A stretch of DNA of 64,000 bases from Paenibacillus sp. FSL A5-0031 (lineage in GTDB: Bacteria > Bacillota > Bacilli > Paenibacillales > Paenibacillaceae). Positions within the stretch are counted from its first letter, which is position 1; each line of letters starts with the position of its first letter. This document shows positions 51,051 to 59,826 of the stretch, piece after piece. A program made the position numbers and the translations under genes. The stretch covers positions 1 through 64,000 of the forward strand of contig NZ_MRTD01000031.1 of the NCBI RefSeq assembly GCF_001956295.1, read 5' to 3'. The notes below the pieces were generated by a model. The model ran no database searches and was not told the DNA's origin. It worked only from the letters and a program-made list of their open reading frames with translations.

Positions 51051-51510
51051 ACTTGGCTTCCCCTCCCGACGGACCATGCTGAACTATTGTATGAACGAGC
51101 GCTCTATAACGCATGAGCAACTTGCCTTTTTTCACATAATTAGGCTGAAAACCGTGTCAAAAATCGACTGGGGACATACGATGAACAAAGAGTTCTCAGG
51201 GACTCTTACGACCAAGGTGCGTTGCCTCGTGTCATGGCCGGATGGATACAGTCAAAGCGGAAGGACTATCCTTTCGCTTTTTGCATAGAAGTCCAAGCTA
51301 TACTGCAGCAGCGTGGTCCGCTTGCTTTTTTGCAGGAAATAGGTTTTACTATACTGTGACTAGCGTAAACGACGGGTGCGAGCCTCTGGCAGTTACCGAT
51401 CGTTTTGCGATTAAATGTGAGCGGTGTATAAGAGAATAACGTACACGATCCTTGCATTTTATAGGTAAGAACGAGTACATAAATTGAATGGCAAGAGAGG
51501 ATGTGTCCAT
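51051..51510. other. Intergenic region between the S8 protease and rpoE
   Basis: About 460 bp without a recognised gene. A 35-codon frame at 51181-51288 (MNKEFSGTLTTKVRC...) has GGGGA 6 nt before its ATG and ends inside a hairpin (51254-51284, AAAGCGGAAGGA with TCCTTTCGCTTT plus a short T-run). It could be a small peptide gene or a leader. TATACT at 51350-51355 is a possible -10 for rpoE. Nothing else is supported. Confidence 0.35.
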
Positions 51511-52083
51511 ATGAGCAGCAGCAATTTCACGTTAAAGCTGGATCCTGAACGTATGAAGGAAATGCCTATGGTCGATTTGGCCTTTGAAGTGCTGAAAGCG
51601 GCTAATACGCCTTACTACTATCGCGATCTAATGATGGAGATCGCTAAAATACGCGGTCTTTCCGCAGACGGAATCAACCAGTTCATCGCCCAAGTGTATA
51701 CAGAAATCAACATTGATGGACGTTTCGCTTGCGTTGGCAGCAACATGTGGGGACTGAAACGCTGGTATCCAGTTGAGCGTTCTGAAGATCCTGTAGGTAA
51801 TGCGAAGCGTACGCGTATCATTAACGATGATGATGATCTCGAAGATGATGATGTATTTGCGGACGAAGAAGAGGATACTTACGCAGAGGCTGAAGAAGAC
51901 TACGATGTATTCGACGAGGACCGCGAGGACTTTGAAGAGGCAGAAGAGGAAGCTGAAGTCGATGAGGAAGTTGGAATCGACGACGAGGAACTGGACGAGG
52001 AAGAAGTCGACGGTGAACTCGATGCGGATGATGATGAGTCGGATGATGAGGAATTTGAAGACGACGACGAGTCTGACAAGTAA
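51511..52083 (+). CDS. rpoE: RNA polymerase delta subunit
   Basis: 190 residues from ATG 51511. The N-terminal globular HARE-HTH domain (~1-95; MPMVDLAFEVLKAANTPYYY, DLMMEIAKIRGLS, YTEINIDGRFACVGSNMWGL) is followed by an Asp/Glu-rich disordered tail (~105-190) of almost unbroken acid residues. Delta promotes recycling of RNA polymerase and displaces RNA in Gram-positive bacteria. The tail DNA is a GAT/GAA/GAC-rich repeat-like stretch, so frames on other strands there are artefacts. rpoE before pyrG is the usual Firmicute order. Confidence 0.95.
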   Translation: MSSSNFTLKLDPERMKEMPMVDLAFEVLKAANTPYYYRDLMMEIAKIRGLSADGINQFIAQVYTEINIDGRFACVGSNMWGLKRWYPVERSEDPVGNAKRTRIINDDDDLEDDDVFADEEEDTYAEAEEDYDVFDEDREDFEEAEEEAEVDEEVGIDDEELDEEEVDGELDADDDESDDEEFEDDDESDK

Positions 52084-52405
52084 ATGTTTGCTGAAAGTAT
52101 AAGGCGGTCTAAGCACCCAGCTTATCCTCCTTCTTATACTTTTCTGCGGTACGAGCTCTGCTCTATACAGATGGCTTAGTCGTTTGAACTGGCGTGAGGA
52201 ATATCCAGTCAGTTTCGCTTGACAGTTGCTACGAGCGCAGAGTAAACTATCTCATGGGCTTAAGATTCGGTTAACAAATAACGCATACAAGCGCAAACGA
52301 CTCGATTTCGTCTTTTGACGAGAAGGTCAAGTTTCGCGGTGAAATAGAAGTGGAGCATAACGCATTGCTGATGCTTGCTTGTATTTTTATATATGCCAAA
52401 AAAGG

Positions 52406-52440
52406 AAAAGTGCCCCGTTGCTACGGGTGTCACTTTTTTT
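52406..52440 (+). terminator. Terminator between rpoE and pyrG
   Basis: AAAGTG-CCCGT pairs with ACGGG-CACTTT (52407-52418, 52423-52436) with a small asymmetric bulge, followed by a T-run. It lies 320 bp after rpoE and 134 bp before pyrG. It could end rpoE transcripts or act as an attenuator in a pyrG leader. Between 52084 and 52405 I see no gene. Confidence 0.7.
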
Positions 52441-52483
52441 GTTTGTGAGGGATGGGTCTGTAGGATGCATTCCCACAAATTGG

Positions 52484-52512
52484 ATGGATAGGCGGAGTGT
52501 ATCCGCATCCAT
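52484..52512 (+). promoter_or_regulatory. Hairpin in the pyrG upstream region
   Basis: ATGGAT-AG-GCGGA (52484-52496) pairs with TCCGC-ATCCAT (52502-52512): 11 bp around a GTGTA loop with a 2-nt bulge in the left arm. No T-run follows. It lies 61 bp before the pyrG start and could be an mRNA leader structure or an operator-like inverted repeat. Confidence 0.4.
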
Positions 52513-52573
52513 GTTTATCGAGTAAATGGGCAAACCTAAACATTAACCATAGGGCTTGGAGGGTATCATCACA

Positions 52574-54175
52574 GTGACCAAATATATTTTTGTAACCGGC
52601 GGCGTAGTGTCGTCCTTGGGCAAAGGGATAACAGCAGCCTCGCTTGGCCGATTGCTGAAGAACAGGGGCCTCAAAGTAACGATTCAGAAGTTTGATCCAT
52701 ACATCAACGTCGACCCAGGAACGATGAGTCCATATCAGCACGGAGAAGTATTCGTTACCGATGATGGTGCAGAAACAGATTTGGATCTTGGTCACTATGA
52801 ACGGTTTATCGACATTAACTTGTCGAAGAACAACAATGTGACGTCCGGCAAAATCTATTCCAACGTAATTACCAAAGAGCGCCGCGGCGACTACTTGGGT
52901 GGAACTGTTCAGGTAATCCCACATATTACGAACGAAATTAAAGACCGTGTATTCCGTGCGGGCAAAGAAGCGGGTTCTGATGTTGTTATTACAGAAATCG
53001 GCGGTACGGTTGGTGATATCGAAAGCTTGCCTTTCCTTGAAGCTATTCGTCAAATCAAAAGTGATATCGGGCGCGACAATGTAATGTACATCCACGTAAC
53101 GCTTATTCCTTACATCAAAGCGGCAGGTGAAGTGAAAACAAAACCGACGCAGCATAGTGTTAAGGAATTGCGCAGCATCGGTATTCAACCGAACGTAATC
53201 GTATGCCGTACAGAGCATCCGCTTGCTGAAGATTTGAAACGTAAAATTGGCTTGTTCTGCGATATCGATGCGAATGCAGTCGTGGAATGCCGCGATGCGT
53301 CCACTTTGTATGAAGTGCCATTGATGCTTCGTGAGGAAGGCCTCGACGAGATCGTTGTTAATCATCTGAAGCTTAAGACAGAACAACCGGATATGCGCGA
53401 ATGGGAAAGCCTTGTTCAGCGTGTGAAGTCGCTTCATAAGAAAACGGAAATTGCAATTGTTGGTAAGTATGTCTCATTGCACGATGCGTACCTCAGTATT
53501 GTAGAGTCGCTTGAGCATGCGGGTATTGCTTCCGATTCAGAAGTGAAAATTCGTTGGCTGCATGCAGATGAGCTTACGGAAGAGAATGTCGAGCAACAGC
53601 TTAGAGGCGTTAACGGTATTCTTGTACCAGGCGGCTTTGGCGATCGCGGTATTGAAGGCAAGATTACAGCGATAAAATACGCACGTGAAAACAAAATTCC
53701 GTTTTTCGGTATTTGCCTTGGCATGCAGGTAGCTGTCATTGAATATGCTCGCAATGTGGCGGGACTAGCTGGTGCGAATAGCTCTGAAATTAATTCATCC
53801 ACTCCATATCCGGTTATTGATTTGCTGCCGGATCAGAAGGATGTTGAAGATATGGGTGGCACGATGCGTCTTGGTCTCTACCCTTGTAAACTTAAGCCAG
53901 GTACGCTTGCTGAGCGTGAATATGGCGACGAGCTCGTTTATGAGCGTCACCGTCACCGTTATGAATTTAACAATGAGTACCGTGAAGCGATTGAATCTGT
54001 TGGTCTTACTATTTCTGGAACTTCCCCAGACGGCCGTCTTGTTGAGGTTGTGGAAATGGCTGATCATCCTTGGTTCTTGGCTGTTCAATTCCACCCGGAA
54101 TTCAAGTCTAGACCGAACCGTCCGCAGCCTTTGTTCCGCGGATTTGTACAAGCAGCGCTTAACCATTCTGAGTAA
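52574..54175 (+). CDS. pyrG: CTP synthase
   Basis: 533 residues from GTG 52574, 10 nt after GGAGGG; TKYIFVTGGVVSSLGKG is the standard N-terminus, so TTG 52556 is rejected. The synthase domain has the P-loop SSLGKGITAASL and KFDPYINVDPGTMSP. The glutaminase domain has the Cys nucleophile in FFGICLGMQVAVIEYAR and the His-Glu pair in VQFHPEFKSRP. It aminates UTP to CTP with Gln. The order rpoE-pyrG-spo0F is conserved. Confidence 0.97.
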   Translation: MTKYIFVTGGVVSSLGKGITAASLGRLLKNRGLKVTIQKFDPYINVDPGTMSPYQHGEVFVTDDGAETDLDLGHYERFIDINLSKNNNVTSGKIYSNVITKERRGDYLGGTVQVIPHITNEIKDRVFRAGKEAGSDVVITEIGGTVGDIESLPFLEAIRQIKSDIGRDNVMYIHVTLIPYIKAAGEVKTKPTQHSVKELRSIGIQPNVIVCRTEHPLAEDLKRKIGLFCDIDANAVVECRDASTLYEVPLMLREEGLDEIVVNHLKLKTEQPDMREWESLVQRVKSLHKKTEIAIVGKYVSLHDAYLSIVESLEHAGIASDSEVKIRWLHADELTEENVEQQLRGVNGILVPGGFGDRGIEGKITAIKYARENKIPFFGICLGMQVAVIEYARNVAGLAGANSSEINSSTPYPVIDLLPDQKDVEDMGGTMRLGLYPCKLKPGTLAEREYGDELVYERHRHRYEFNNEYREAIESVGLTISGTSPDGRLVEVVEMADHPWFLAVQFHPEFKSRPNRPQPLFRGFVQAALNHSE

Positions 54176-54331
54176 TATATTGCATTTTTGATCGATGGCA
54201 GATTCTTTAACAACAACAGATAAGTTTTTCTCTTAACGAGAAGGATTATATACCCACTTTAGCGAATATATTAACGATTATGGAAGAGTTGGCCATTTTC
54301 TGGGTAAACTCATTTGCGGGGGGATTTGGAG

Positions 54332-54730
54332 TTGGATAAGAAGAAAGTGTTGATCGTTGATGATCAGAACGGTATTCGCGTATTGCTTATGGAAGTTTTC
54401 AGCAGCGAGGGCTATAATACGTTCCAAGCGTCTAATGGCAAGCTGGCTTTGGAAATCGTCAAGAACGATGCTCCTGATCTTGTTCTGTTGGATATGAAAA
54501 TTCCCGGCATGGATGGTCTGGAAATTTTAAAGCATGTGAAAGCTATCGACCGAAACATTAAAGTCATCATGATGACCGCATATGGTGAATTGGATATGAT
54601 TAAAGAAGCGACGGATCTCGGGGCATTAATGCACTTTACGAAACCGTTCGACATCGATGAGATGCGAATTGCCGTTAATATGCAGCTGCGAGGCGGCAAC
54701 TCCACAAGTCGTTTTGCAATAGGCTCCTGA
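54332..54730 (+). CDS. spo0F: Sporulation phosphorelay response regulator Spo0F
   Basis: 132 residues; TTG 54332 is preferred because it lies 8 nt after GGGGGG and gives LDKKKVLIVDDQNGIR at the N-terminus. A single receiver domain with no output domain: acidic pair in LIVDDQ, phospho-Asp in LVLLDMKIPGMDG, Thr in MMTAYGE and Lys in FTKPFDID. It accepts phosphate from sporulation kinases and passes it to Spo0B. Position between pyrG and the fbaA/murA locus is the classical one. A ten-residue Ser/Thr/Arg tail is added at the C-terminus. Confidence 0.95.
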   Translation: MDKKKVLIVDDQNGIRVLLMEVFSSEGYNTFQASNGKLALEIVKNDAPDLVLLDMKIPGMDGLEILKHVKAIDRNIKVIMMTAYGELDMIKEATDLGALMHFTKPFDIDEMRIAVNMQLRGGNSTSRFAIGS

Positions 54731-54741
54731 TTTAGCAAATA

Positions 54742-54782
54742 AACGGCATCGTCTCTTACTTGAAGGCGATGTCGTTTTTTTC
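54742..54782 (+). terminator. Terminator of spo0F
   Basis: AACGGCATCG (54742-54751) and CGATGTCGTT (54767-54776, with G-U pairs) plus a T-run. Confidence 0.85.
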
Positions 54783-54899
54783 ATTTATTGGCAATAGCAA
54801 AACAAGCTTTACTATTCCAAGGCTCATTATGTTATAATGTCTCAGAATGACAAGTCGGACCGAGCTGGAGGAAGAAAGATAACATTTACGAGGAAGACA

Positions 54900-55323
54900 G
54901 CGATCTTGTTAGTTCCTATGAATGAATTTTGCCAGGCGCTTATAGCAAGCGAGAAACAGTAGTCCAGTTCAACACAGACATCAGGGTAATTACACAAACG
55001 ATTGTTGAAGCTGCTAAGGAAGAAAAATCACCGTTTATTTGCAAGGTCAGCGAAAGCGCCTTGAAATATATGGGCATTCCATTCACTGCTGCAATGGCGT
55101 GTGCCGGGGCCAAAAAAAATCTAGTCTTCCAATCGATTTGATTTTAATCATGATTTTAATTTCAGTTTCAGTATCCCTTTGAGAGAAACATGTTGCTTTT
55201 ACAAATACAATTTCAAGAAAACAAATAGCTAACGCTGATTCATTGGAACTACGCCAATACTTGACAGCTGTGCGAATTGAGAAGCTGGCTGTTACTAACA
55301 AAAATCCGTTTGTTCGGAAGTAA
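54900..55323 (+). pseudogene. fbaA: Decayed remnant of fructose-bisphosphate aldolase fbaA
   Basis: Short stretches of class II aldolase are readable in different frames. From 54906, LLVPMNEFCQAL resembles the FbaA start (PLVSMNEFL...). After a frameshift and TAG, the frame from about 54965 gives VQFNTDIRVITQTIVEAAKE and EEKSPFICKVSESALKYMG, matching FbaA GQFN...TQAILQAAEEEKSPVILGVSEGA.RYMG. From 55190 a GAAAACAAATAGCT stretch looks like NTENQIA with one base lost, and LRQYLTAVR near the end resembles PRKYLGPAR. A GGAGG (54867-54871) and TATAAT (54833-54838) survive upstream. The ~850-bp gene is reduced to about 420 bp. It sits exactly between spo0F and murA, where Bacillus has fbaA. Confidence 0.75.
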
Positions 55324-55354
55324 CAACTAAGTGTAATAACAGGAGCAAAGGAAT

Positions 55355-55408
55355 AAACCGCCTCATAACGGCAAGTGGGTTTAACACTCGCTTGCTTTGG
55401 CGGTTTTT
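55355..55408 (+). terminator. Terminator after the fbaA remnant
   Basis: AAACCGCC (55355-55362) pairs with GGCGGTTT (55399-55406), with an inner GCAAG/CTTGC stem, then T residues. Probably the old fbaA terminator. Confidence 0.8.
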
Positions 55409-55448
55409 CCTTTATTCTCTTCCAATCTACGGGAGGAACTATAATTAG

Positions 55449-56711
55449 ATGGAGAAATTGATGATACGCGGTGGACGGCCGCTTCGCGGTACCGTTCAAA
55501 TCAGCGGAGCCAAGAACAGCGCGGTGGCTCTTGTACCTGCTGCTATTTTAGCAGAATCAGAAGTTGTGTTGGATAATTTGCCTATTATAAGTGATGTAGC
55601 TGTATATAGTGAAATTTTGCAGGAGCTTGGAGCTGTCGTAAAGCGTGACGGCGATATGATGCGCATTGATCCTTCCGCGCTTGTCTCCAAACCGATGCCA
55701 AACGGCAAAGTGAAATTGCTGCGCGCATCCTATTATTTGATGGGGGCAATGCTTGGTAGATTTGGTGAAGCGACAATCGGAATGCCAGGGGGCTGCAACT
55801 TTGAGCCTAGACCAATCGATCAGCATATTAAAGGGTTTGAAGCACTTGGTGCCACGGTAACTAATGATCATGGATCTATTCGAATTCATGCTGAGCAATT
55901 ACGAGGCGCAAAGATTTACCTTGACGTTTCAAGTGTTGGAGCAACGATTAATATCATGCTAGCTGCCTCGCGGGCCAAAGGAATAACGATTATTGAAAAT
56001 GCGGCAAAAGAGCCTGAAATTATAGATGTAGCTACTCTCCTTAATGCCATGGGCGCAAAAATCAAAGGTGCCGGGACTGAGACGATTCGTATTGAAGGAG
56101 TCGATCAGATGCATGGCTGCCGCCATTCCATTATTCCTGATCGAATTCAAGCCGGTACGTATATGATTGCAGCTGCAGCAACGCGCGGCGATGTCCTTAT
56201 TGATAATGTTATTCCGAAGCACTTGGAAGCGATGAGCGCTAAGCTTGAAGAGATGGGTGTTCAAGTTATTGAGATGGATGAATCCATCCGAATTATTGGC
56301 GGACCTAATTATTCGTCCATTGATGTAAAGGCACTTGTGTACCCTGGTTTCCCTACGGACTTGCAATCTCCAATGACAACCTTGCTTACACAAGCGAATG
56401 GAGTCAGTATTTTAACTGATTATGTATATGGCACTAGATTTAAGCATGTTCCTGAGCTCACTCGCATGGGAGCGGATATTCGTGTTGAGGGCCGTTCAGC
56501 TGTTATTGAAGGCGGTAAGCTGAGTGCTGCAAAAGTTAAGGCTGCTGATTTACGCGCAGGGGCTGCACTTGTTGTCGCTGCTTTGACTGTTGAAGAAGGC
56601 GTTACTGAAATTTCGGGCGTCGAATATATTGACCGAGGTTATGATAATCTAGTAGAAAACTTATGCCGCCTGGGTGCGGAAGTATGGCGTGAAACGGAAG
56701 CCACTTCATAA
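55449..56711 (+). CDS. murA: UDP-N-acetylglucosamine 1-carboxyvinyltransferase MurA (MurZ/MurAB type)
   Basis: 420 residues, EPSP-synthase fold. First committed step of peptidoglycan synthesis: transfer of enolpyruvate from PEP to UDP-GlcNAc. The N-terminal ISGAKNSAVALVPAAIL with Lys22-Asn23 and the catalytic Cys116 in GMPGGCNFEPRPIDQH are present; Cys makes the enzyme fosfomycin-sensitive in principle. The C-terminal DLRAGAALVVAAL and EYIDRGYDNL also match. Firmicutes often have two MurA copies; this location before rho is that of B. subtilis murAB. GGGAGG lies upstream of ATG 55449. Confidence 0.95.
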   Translation: MEKLMIRGGRPLRGTVQISGAKNSAVALVPAAILAESEVVLDNLPIISDVAVYSEILQELGAVVKRDGDMMRIDPSALVSKPMPNGKVKLLRASYYLMGAMLGRFGEATIGMPGGCNFEPRPIDQHIKGFEALGATVTNDHGSIRIHAEQLRGAKIYLDVSSVGATINIMLAASRAKGITIIENAAKEPEIIDVATLLNAMGAKIKGAGTETIRIEGVDQMHGCRHSIIPDRIQAGTYMIAAAATRGDVLIDNVIPKHLEAMSAKLEEMGVQVIEMDESIRIIGGPNYSSIDVKALVYPGFPTDLQSPMTTLLTQANGVSILTDYVYGTRFKHVPELTRMGADIRVEGRSAVIEGGKLSAAKVKAADLRAGAALVVAALTVEEGVTEISGVEYIDRGYDNLVENLCRLGAEVWRETEATS

Positions 56712-56834
56712 GGAATAGGACGATGCAGACGCTGTGGAATAGACGGCGTCTAATTCGGCAATGATGGATAATCAATCCTATGATTTTACTAGATATACAA
56801 AATCATAATGAAAATTAAATAAAGTGGTGAGAAC

Positions 56835-58169
56835 ATGACAGACCTTCAGATCGCAGATCTAGAAGAGATGAAATTGACCGACCTTTATAAATTGGCGAAG
56901 CAATTTCAAGTTCCCTATTACGGAACACTTAAGAAGAAGGAATTAATTTTTGCAATTCTTCGAGCGCAAGCAGAGAAGAGCGGCCTTATGTTCATGGAAG
57001 GCGTCCTCGATATTTTGTCAGAAGGCTTCGGATTTTTACGGCCTATTAACTATTTGCCGAGCAAGGAAGATATTTATATTTCAGCATCACAAATTCGCAG
57101 ATTTGATTTGAGAAGCGGCGATCTTGTTTCAGGTAAATGCCGTCCGCCGAAAGAGAATGAGCGTTATTTTGGTCTATTGCAAGTAAATGCTGTTAACGGC
57201 GAAAATCCGGAAACGGCTTCCGAACGATTGCACTTTCCTGCGCTTACTCCTCTTTATCCAGAAAAGAAGCTAGTGCTTGAGACGACACAGTCGAAGCTTT
57301 CCACTCGAATGATGGATTTGCTTGCTCCTGTAGGACTTGGCCAACGCGGTCTAATTGTTGCTCCTCCGAAGACAGGTAAAACCTTGCTTCTTAAAGAAAT
57401 CGCCCACAGCATTTCCGAAAATCGTCCCGATATCAAATTGTTCGTTCTGCTTATTGATGAGCGTCCAGAGGAAGTTACTGATATGCAGCGCTCTGTTAAG
57501 GGTGAAGTTATCGCCTCCACATTTGATGAGCTGCCCGAGAACCATATCAAAGTAGCTGAGCTTGTACTTGAGCGAGCGCTTCGTCTTGTTGAGCATAAGA
57601 AGGACGTTATCATCTTGATGGATAGTATCACCCGTCTTGCTAGGGCGTATAACTTGGTTATTCCTCCATCTGGTCGTACGCTTAGCGGCGGTATTGATCC
57701 AGCAGCGTTCCACCGTCCAAAACGGTTTTTTGGTTCGGCTCGAAACGTGGAAGAGGGCGGAAGCTTGACTATACTTGCGACTGCGCTGATCGAAACAGGC
57801 TCGCGTATGGATGACATCATTTATGAAGAATTTAAAGGTACGGGCAATATGGAGCTCCATCTAGATCGTAAGCTTTCTGAGCGTCGTATTTTCCCTGCGC
57901 TAGATTTGCGCAGATCTGGAACTAGACGTGAGGAAATGCTGCTTACGAAGGAAGAGCTGGAGAAGGTTTGGGCCATCCGCAGAGGTATGACGGATACGCC
58001 TGATTATGTAGATAATTTCTTGAAGAAACTTAAAGATAGTGAGAACAACGAACAGTTCCTCATGTCTCTTGATACAACAGTTGAAGCGAAGCCGGAGCGG
58101 TCCGGTATAAAGAGCAGTACTACAGCGACCAGCAGGCGTCCTACGCCTAGAACTACGCACGGATCGTAA
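56835..58169 (+). CDS. rho: Transcription termination factor Rho
   Basis: 444 residues. The N-terminal helical part (LQIADLEEMKLTDLYKLAKQ) and OSB-fold RNA-binding domain (EGFGFLRPINYLPSKEDIYIS, QIRRFDLRSGD) precede the RecA-type motor with Walker A APPKTGKTLLLKEIA, Walker B VIILMDSITRLARAYN and the R-loop GGIDPAAFHRPKRFFG. The hexamer unwinds RNA and ends transcription. The C-terminal ~25 residues are a Ser/Thr/Arg-rich extension (SSTTATSRRPTPRTTHGS). It is followed 21 bp later by the radical-SAM gene, so both may be one transcript. Confidence 0.96.
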   Translation: MTDLQIADLEEMKLTDLYKLAKQFQVPYYGTLKKKELIFAILRAQAEKSGLMFMEGVLDILSEGFGFLRPINYLPSKEDIYISASQIRRFDLRSGDLVSGKCRPPKENERYFGLLQVNAVNGENPETASERLHFPALTPLYPEKKLVLETTQSKLSTRMMDLLAPVGLGQRGLIVAPPKTGKTLLLKEIAHSISENRPDIKLFVLLIDERPEEVTDMQRSVKGEVIASTFDELPENHIKVAELVLERALRLVEHKKDVIILMDSITRLARAYNLVIPPSGRTLSGGIDPAAFHRPKRFFGSARNVEEGGSLTILATALIETGSRMDDIIYEEFKGTGNMELHLDRKLSERRIFPALDLRRSGTRREEMLLTKEELEKVWAIRRGMTDTPDYVDNFLKKLKDSENNEQFLMSLDTTVEAKPERSGIKSSTTATSRRPTPRTTHGS

Positions 58170-58190
58170 GACCGCAGGAGGGAGAACAAC

Positions 58191-59444
58191 ATGAATCTCG
58201 TATATGCGGATAAAAACGGAAATGTATTTGACCATCCCGACTTTATAGCTTTGGGAAGAAGCGGCGATATGATTGTCGAAATTATGGAGGAGGAATTAAT
58301 TCCACTTCCTAATGGAGCAACTCTTGTTAGCCTGCCTTTCACTAGACCCATAGGTCTTAATCCGAGCACGGGCGAGATGCAGGCATTGCAAGGCGGAGCT
58401 CAAGCAGTCGGCGCCTTACTTCCGCAAGGATTTACTCGTCTATGCTTGCCGGGCTACGTGAAAGCGGACAAGAACGAGAAGCTGCCATTGTTTGGTTATA
58501 CAGCTGTCGTATGGAAAGACGGTAACTTTTATGTAACGGCTGAGCAAAGTGACGATCCTGAAAGATGGGATCCGCTTAATTGCGACCGTGGCGAACTAGG
58601 TATTCAAGTAGAGCGCATTCTTGCTAAATATCCGGATAATCGTCTTTATAAGCATCTGTCGAACTGTGCTCTAGGTTATGAGTGCTTGACCTCTTCCAAC
58701 ACGTTTCTAGGAAGATGGGAAGGAGCAGTTCCTGTATCCTACTCATGCAATGCAGGCTGCTTTGGATGTATTTCGGAACAACCAGATGATAGCGGTTTTG
58801 TCGCTCCGCAAACTCGGATGAATTTTAAGCCGACTGTCGATGAAATTGTTGAAATTATGATGGAGCACTTGCGCGAGCCGGAATCCATCATTAGCTTCGG
58901 TCAAGGCTGTGAAGGCGAACCGTCAACACAAGCGAAAATTATTGTTGAGGCCATGAAGCGTGTGCGCAGTCAAAACTCGCTTGGCTACATTAACATTAAT
59001 ACGAACGCCGGACTAACTGATTTCATGCGAGCGATTGTTGATGCAGGCCTTAATCTAATGCGCGTAAGTACGATCAGTGCACTTGATGATCACTATAATG
59101 CTTACTATAAGCCTCGCGGCTACAACTTAAAAAATGTTGAGAAGTCATTGAAATATGCTTCTGACAATGGTGTATATACGTCGATCAACTATTTGATTTT
59201 CCCGGGGGTCACAGACCGTGAGGAAGAAATAGAAGCGATGATTGGATTCGTTAAGCGTACTGGACTCAAGCTCATTCAAATGCGCAACCTGAATATCGAT
59301 CCTGAAAGCTACTTGGCGATTATTCCAAAGGCACAAGGCGAGATTTACGGGATGAAGCAAATGCTTGAAATTTTCCGTGAAGAGCTGCCCGATGTAGTTA
59401 TTGGCTCTTATACACATGTTCCACCAGCCGCATTACGTCGATAA
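58191..59444 (+). CDS. Radical SAM protein of unknown function
   Basis: 417 residues. The [4Fe-4S] cluster motif is VPVSYSCNAGCFGCISEQ (Cys-x3-Cys-x2-Cys) at about residue 185. SAM-binding elements of the partial TIM barrel follow: SFGQGCEGEPS, NINTNAGL and LMRVSTISALDDHYNAYYKP. An unusual N-terminal ~150 residues (GRSGDMIVEIMEEELIPLP, QGFTRLCLPGYVKADKNEK) of beta-rich character precedes the cluster. I cannot name the reaction. GGAGGGAG lies before ATG 58191. It is inserted between rho and rpmE, with no terminator after rho. Confidence 0.8.
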   Translation: MNLVYADKNGNVFDHPDFIALGRSGDMIVEIMEEELIPLPNGATLVSLPFTRPIGLNPSTGEMQALQGGAQAVGALLPQGFTRLCLPGYVKADKNEKLPLFGYTAVVWKDGNFYVTAEQSDDPERWDPLNCDRGELGIQVERILAKYPDNRLYKHLSNCALGYECLTSSNTFLGRWEGAVPVSYSCNAGCFGCISEQPDDSGFVAPQTRMNFKPTVDEIVEIMMEHLREPESIISFGQGCEGEPSTQAKIIVEAMKRVRSQNSLGYININTNAGLTDFMRAIVDAGLNLMRVSTISALDDHYNAYYKPRGYNLKNVEKSLKYASDNGVYTSINYLIFPGVTDREEEIEAMIGFVKRTGLKLIQMRNLNIDPESYLAIIPKAQGEIYGMKQMLEIFREELPDVVIGSYTHVPPAALRR

Positions 59445-59497
59445 GTACCTATTGAGTAGTAAATCCAGCTAATATTAACCAAATCACTGATTATTCA

Positions 59498-59527
59498 TTG
59501 CAACTGCAAATAAGTTCATGCTATAAT
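59498..59527 (+). promoter_or_regulatory. rpmE promoter
   Basis: TTGCAA (59498-59503), 18-nt spacer, TATAAT (59522-59527), about 60 nt before the rpmE start. The leader contains a GCATGC palindrome but no L31-specific structure that I recognise. Confidence 0.65.
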
Positions 59528-59588
59528 CCGAGATGTGCGATTTAACTCTGAGTCCGCATGCGATTCAGGGCAGAAAGAGGTGAACGAG

Positions 59589-59786
59589 ATGAAACAAGCT
59601 ATTCATCCGACATACCACGTCATTACAGCAACTTGCGCTTGTGGAAATTCCTTCGAGACTGGTTCGGTTAAACCGAGTCTTCGCGTAGAGGTTTGTTCCC
59701 AATGCCACCCATTCTACACGGGTAAGCAAAAGTTCCTGGATGCTGGCGGCCGCGTCGATCGTTTCAAGAAGAAATACGGTATTTAA
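59589..59786 (+). CDS. rpmE: 50S ribosomal protein L31 (zinc-binding form)
   Basis: 65 residues from ATG 59589. MKQAIHPTYHVITATCACGN is the L31 N-terminus. Cysteines at CAC and CSQC (VEVCSQCHPFYTGKQ) are the zinc ligands, so this is the C+ form made in zinc-replete cells; a Zur-controlled C- copy may exist elsewhere. The upstream-extended frame from 59535 has no ribosome-binding site. GAGGTG lies 7 nt before the ATG. Confidence 0.96.
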   Translation: MKQAIHPTYHVITATCACGNSFETGSVKPSLRVEVCSQCHPFYTGKQKFLDAGGRVDRFKKKYGI

Positions 59787-59826
59787 TCCTACAAATCGTT
59801 CCGCCTTTATTTGGCAGAATACAAGA

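Noticed and set aside
51628..52116. 162-codon antisense frame over the rpoE tail
   Set aside because: It is the complement of the Asp/Glu-rich repeat of the delta subunit.
52388..52400. pyrG start with reiterative G addition as in B. subtilis
   Set aside because: The best promoter-like sequence (TTGCTG-N17-TATATA) would start only a few bases before the hairpin and not with GGG.
54242..54267. Sigma-H promoter for spo0F (AGGATTA ... GAAT)
   Set aside because: The spacer is about three bases too long and the flanking bases do not match well; too weak to list as a feature.
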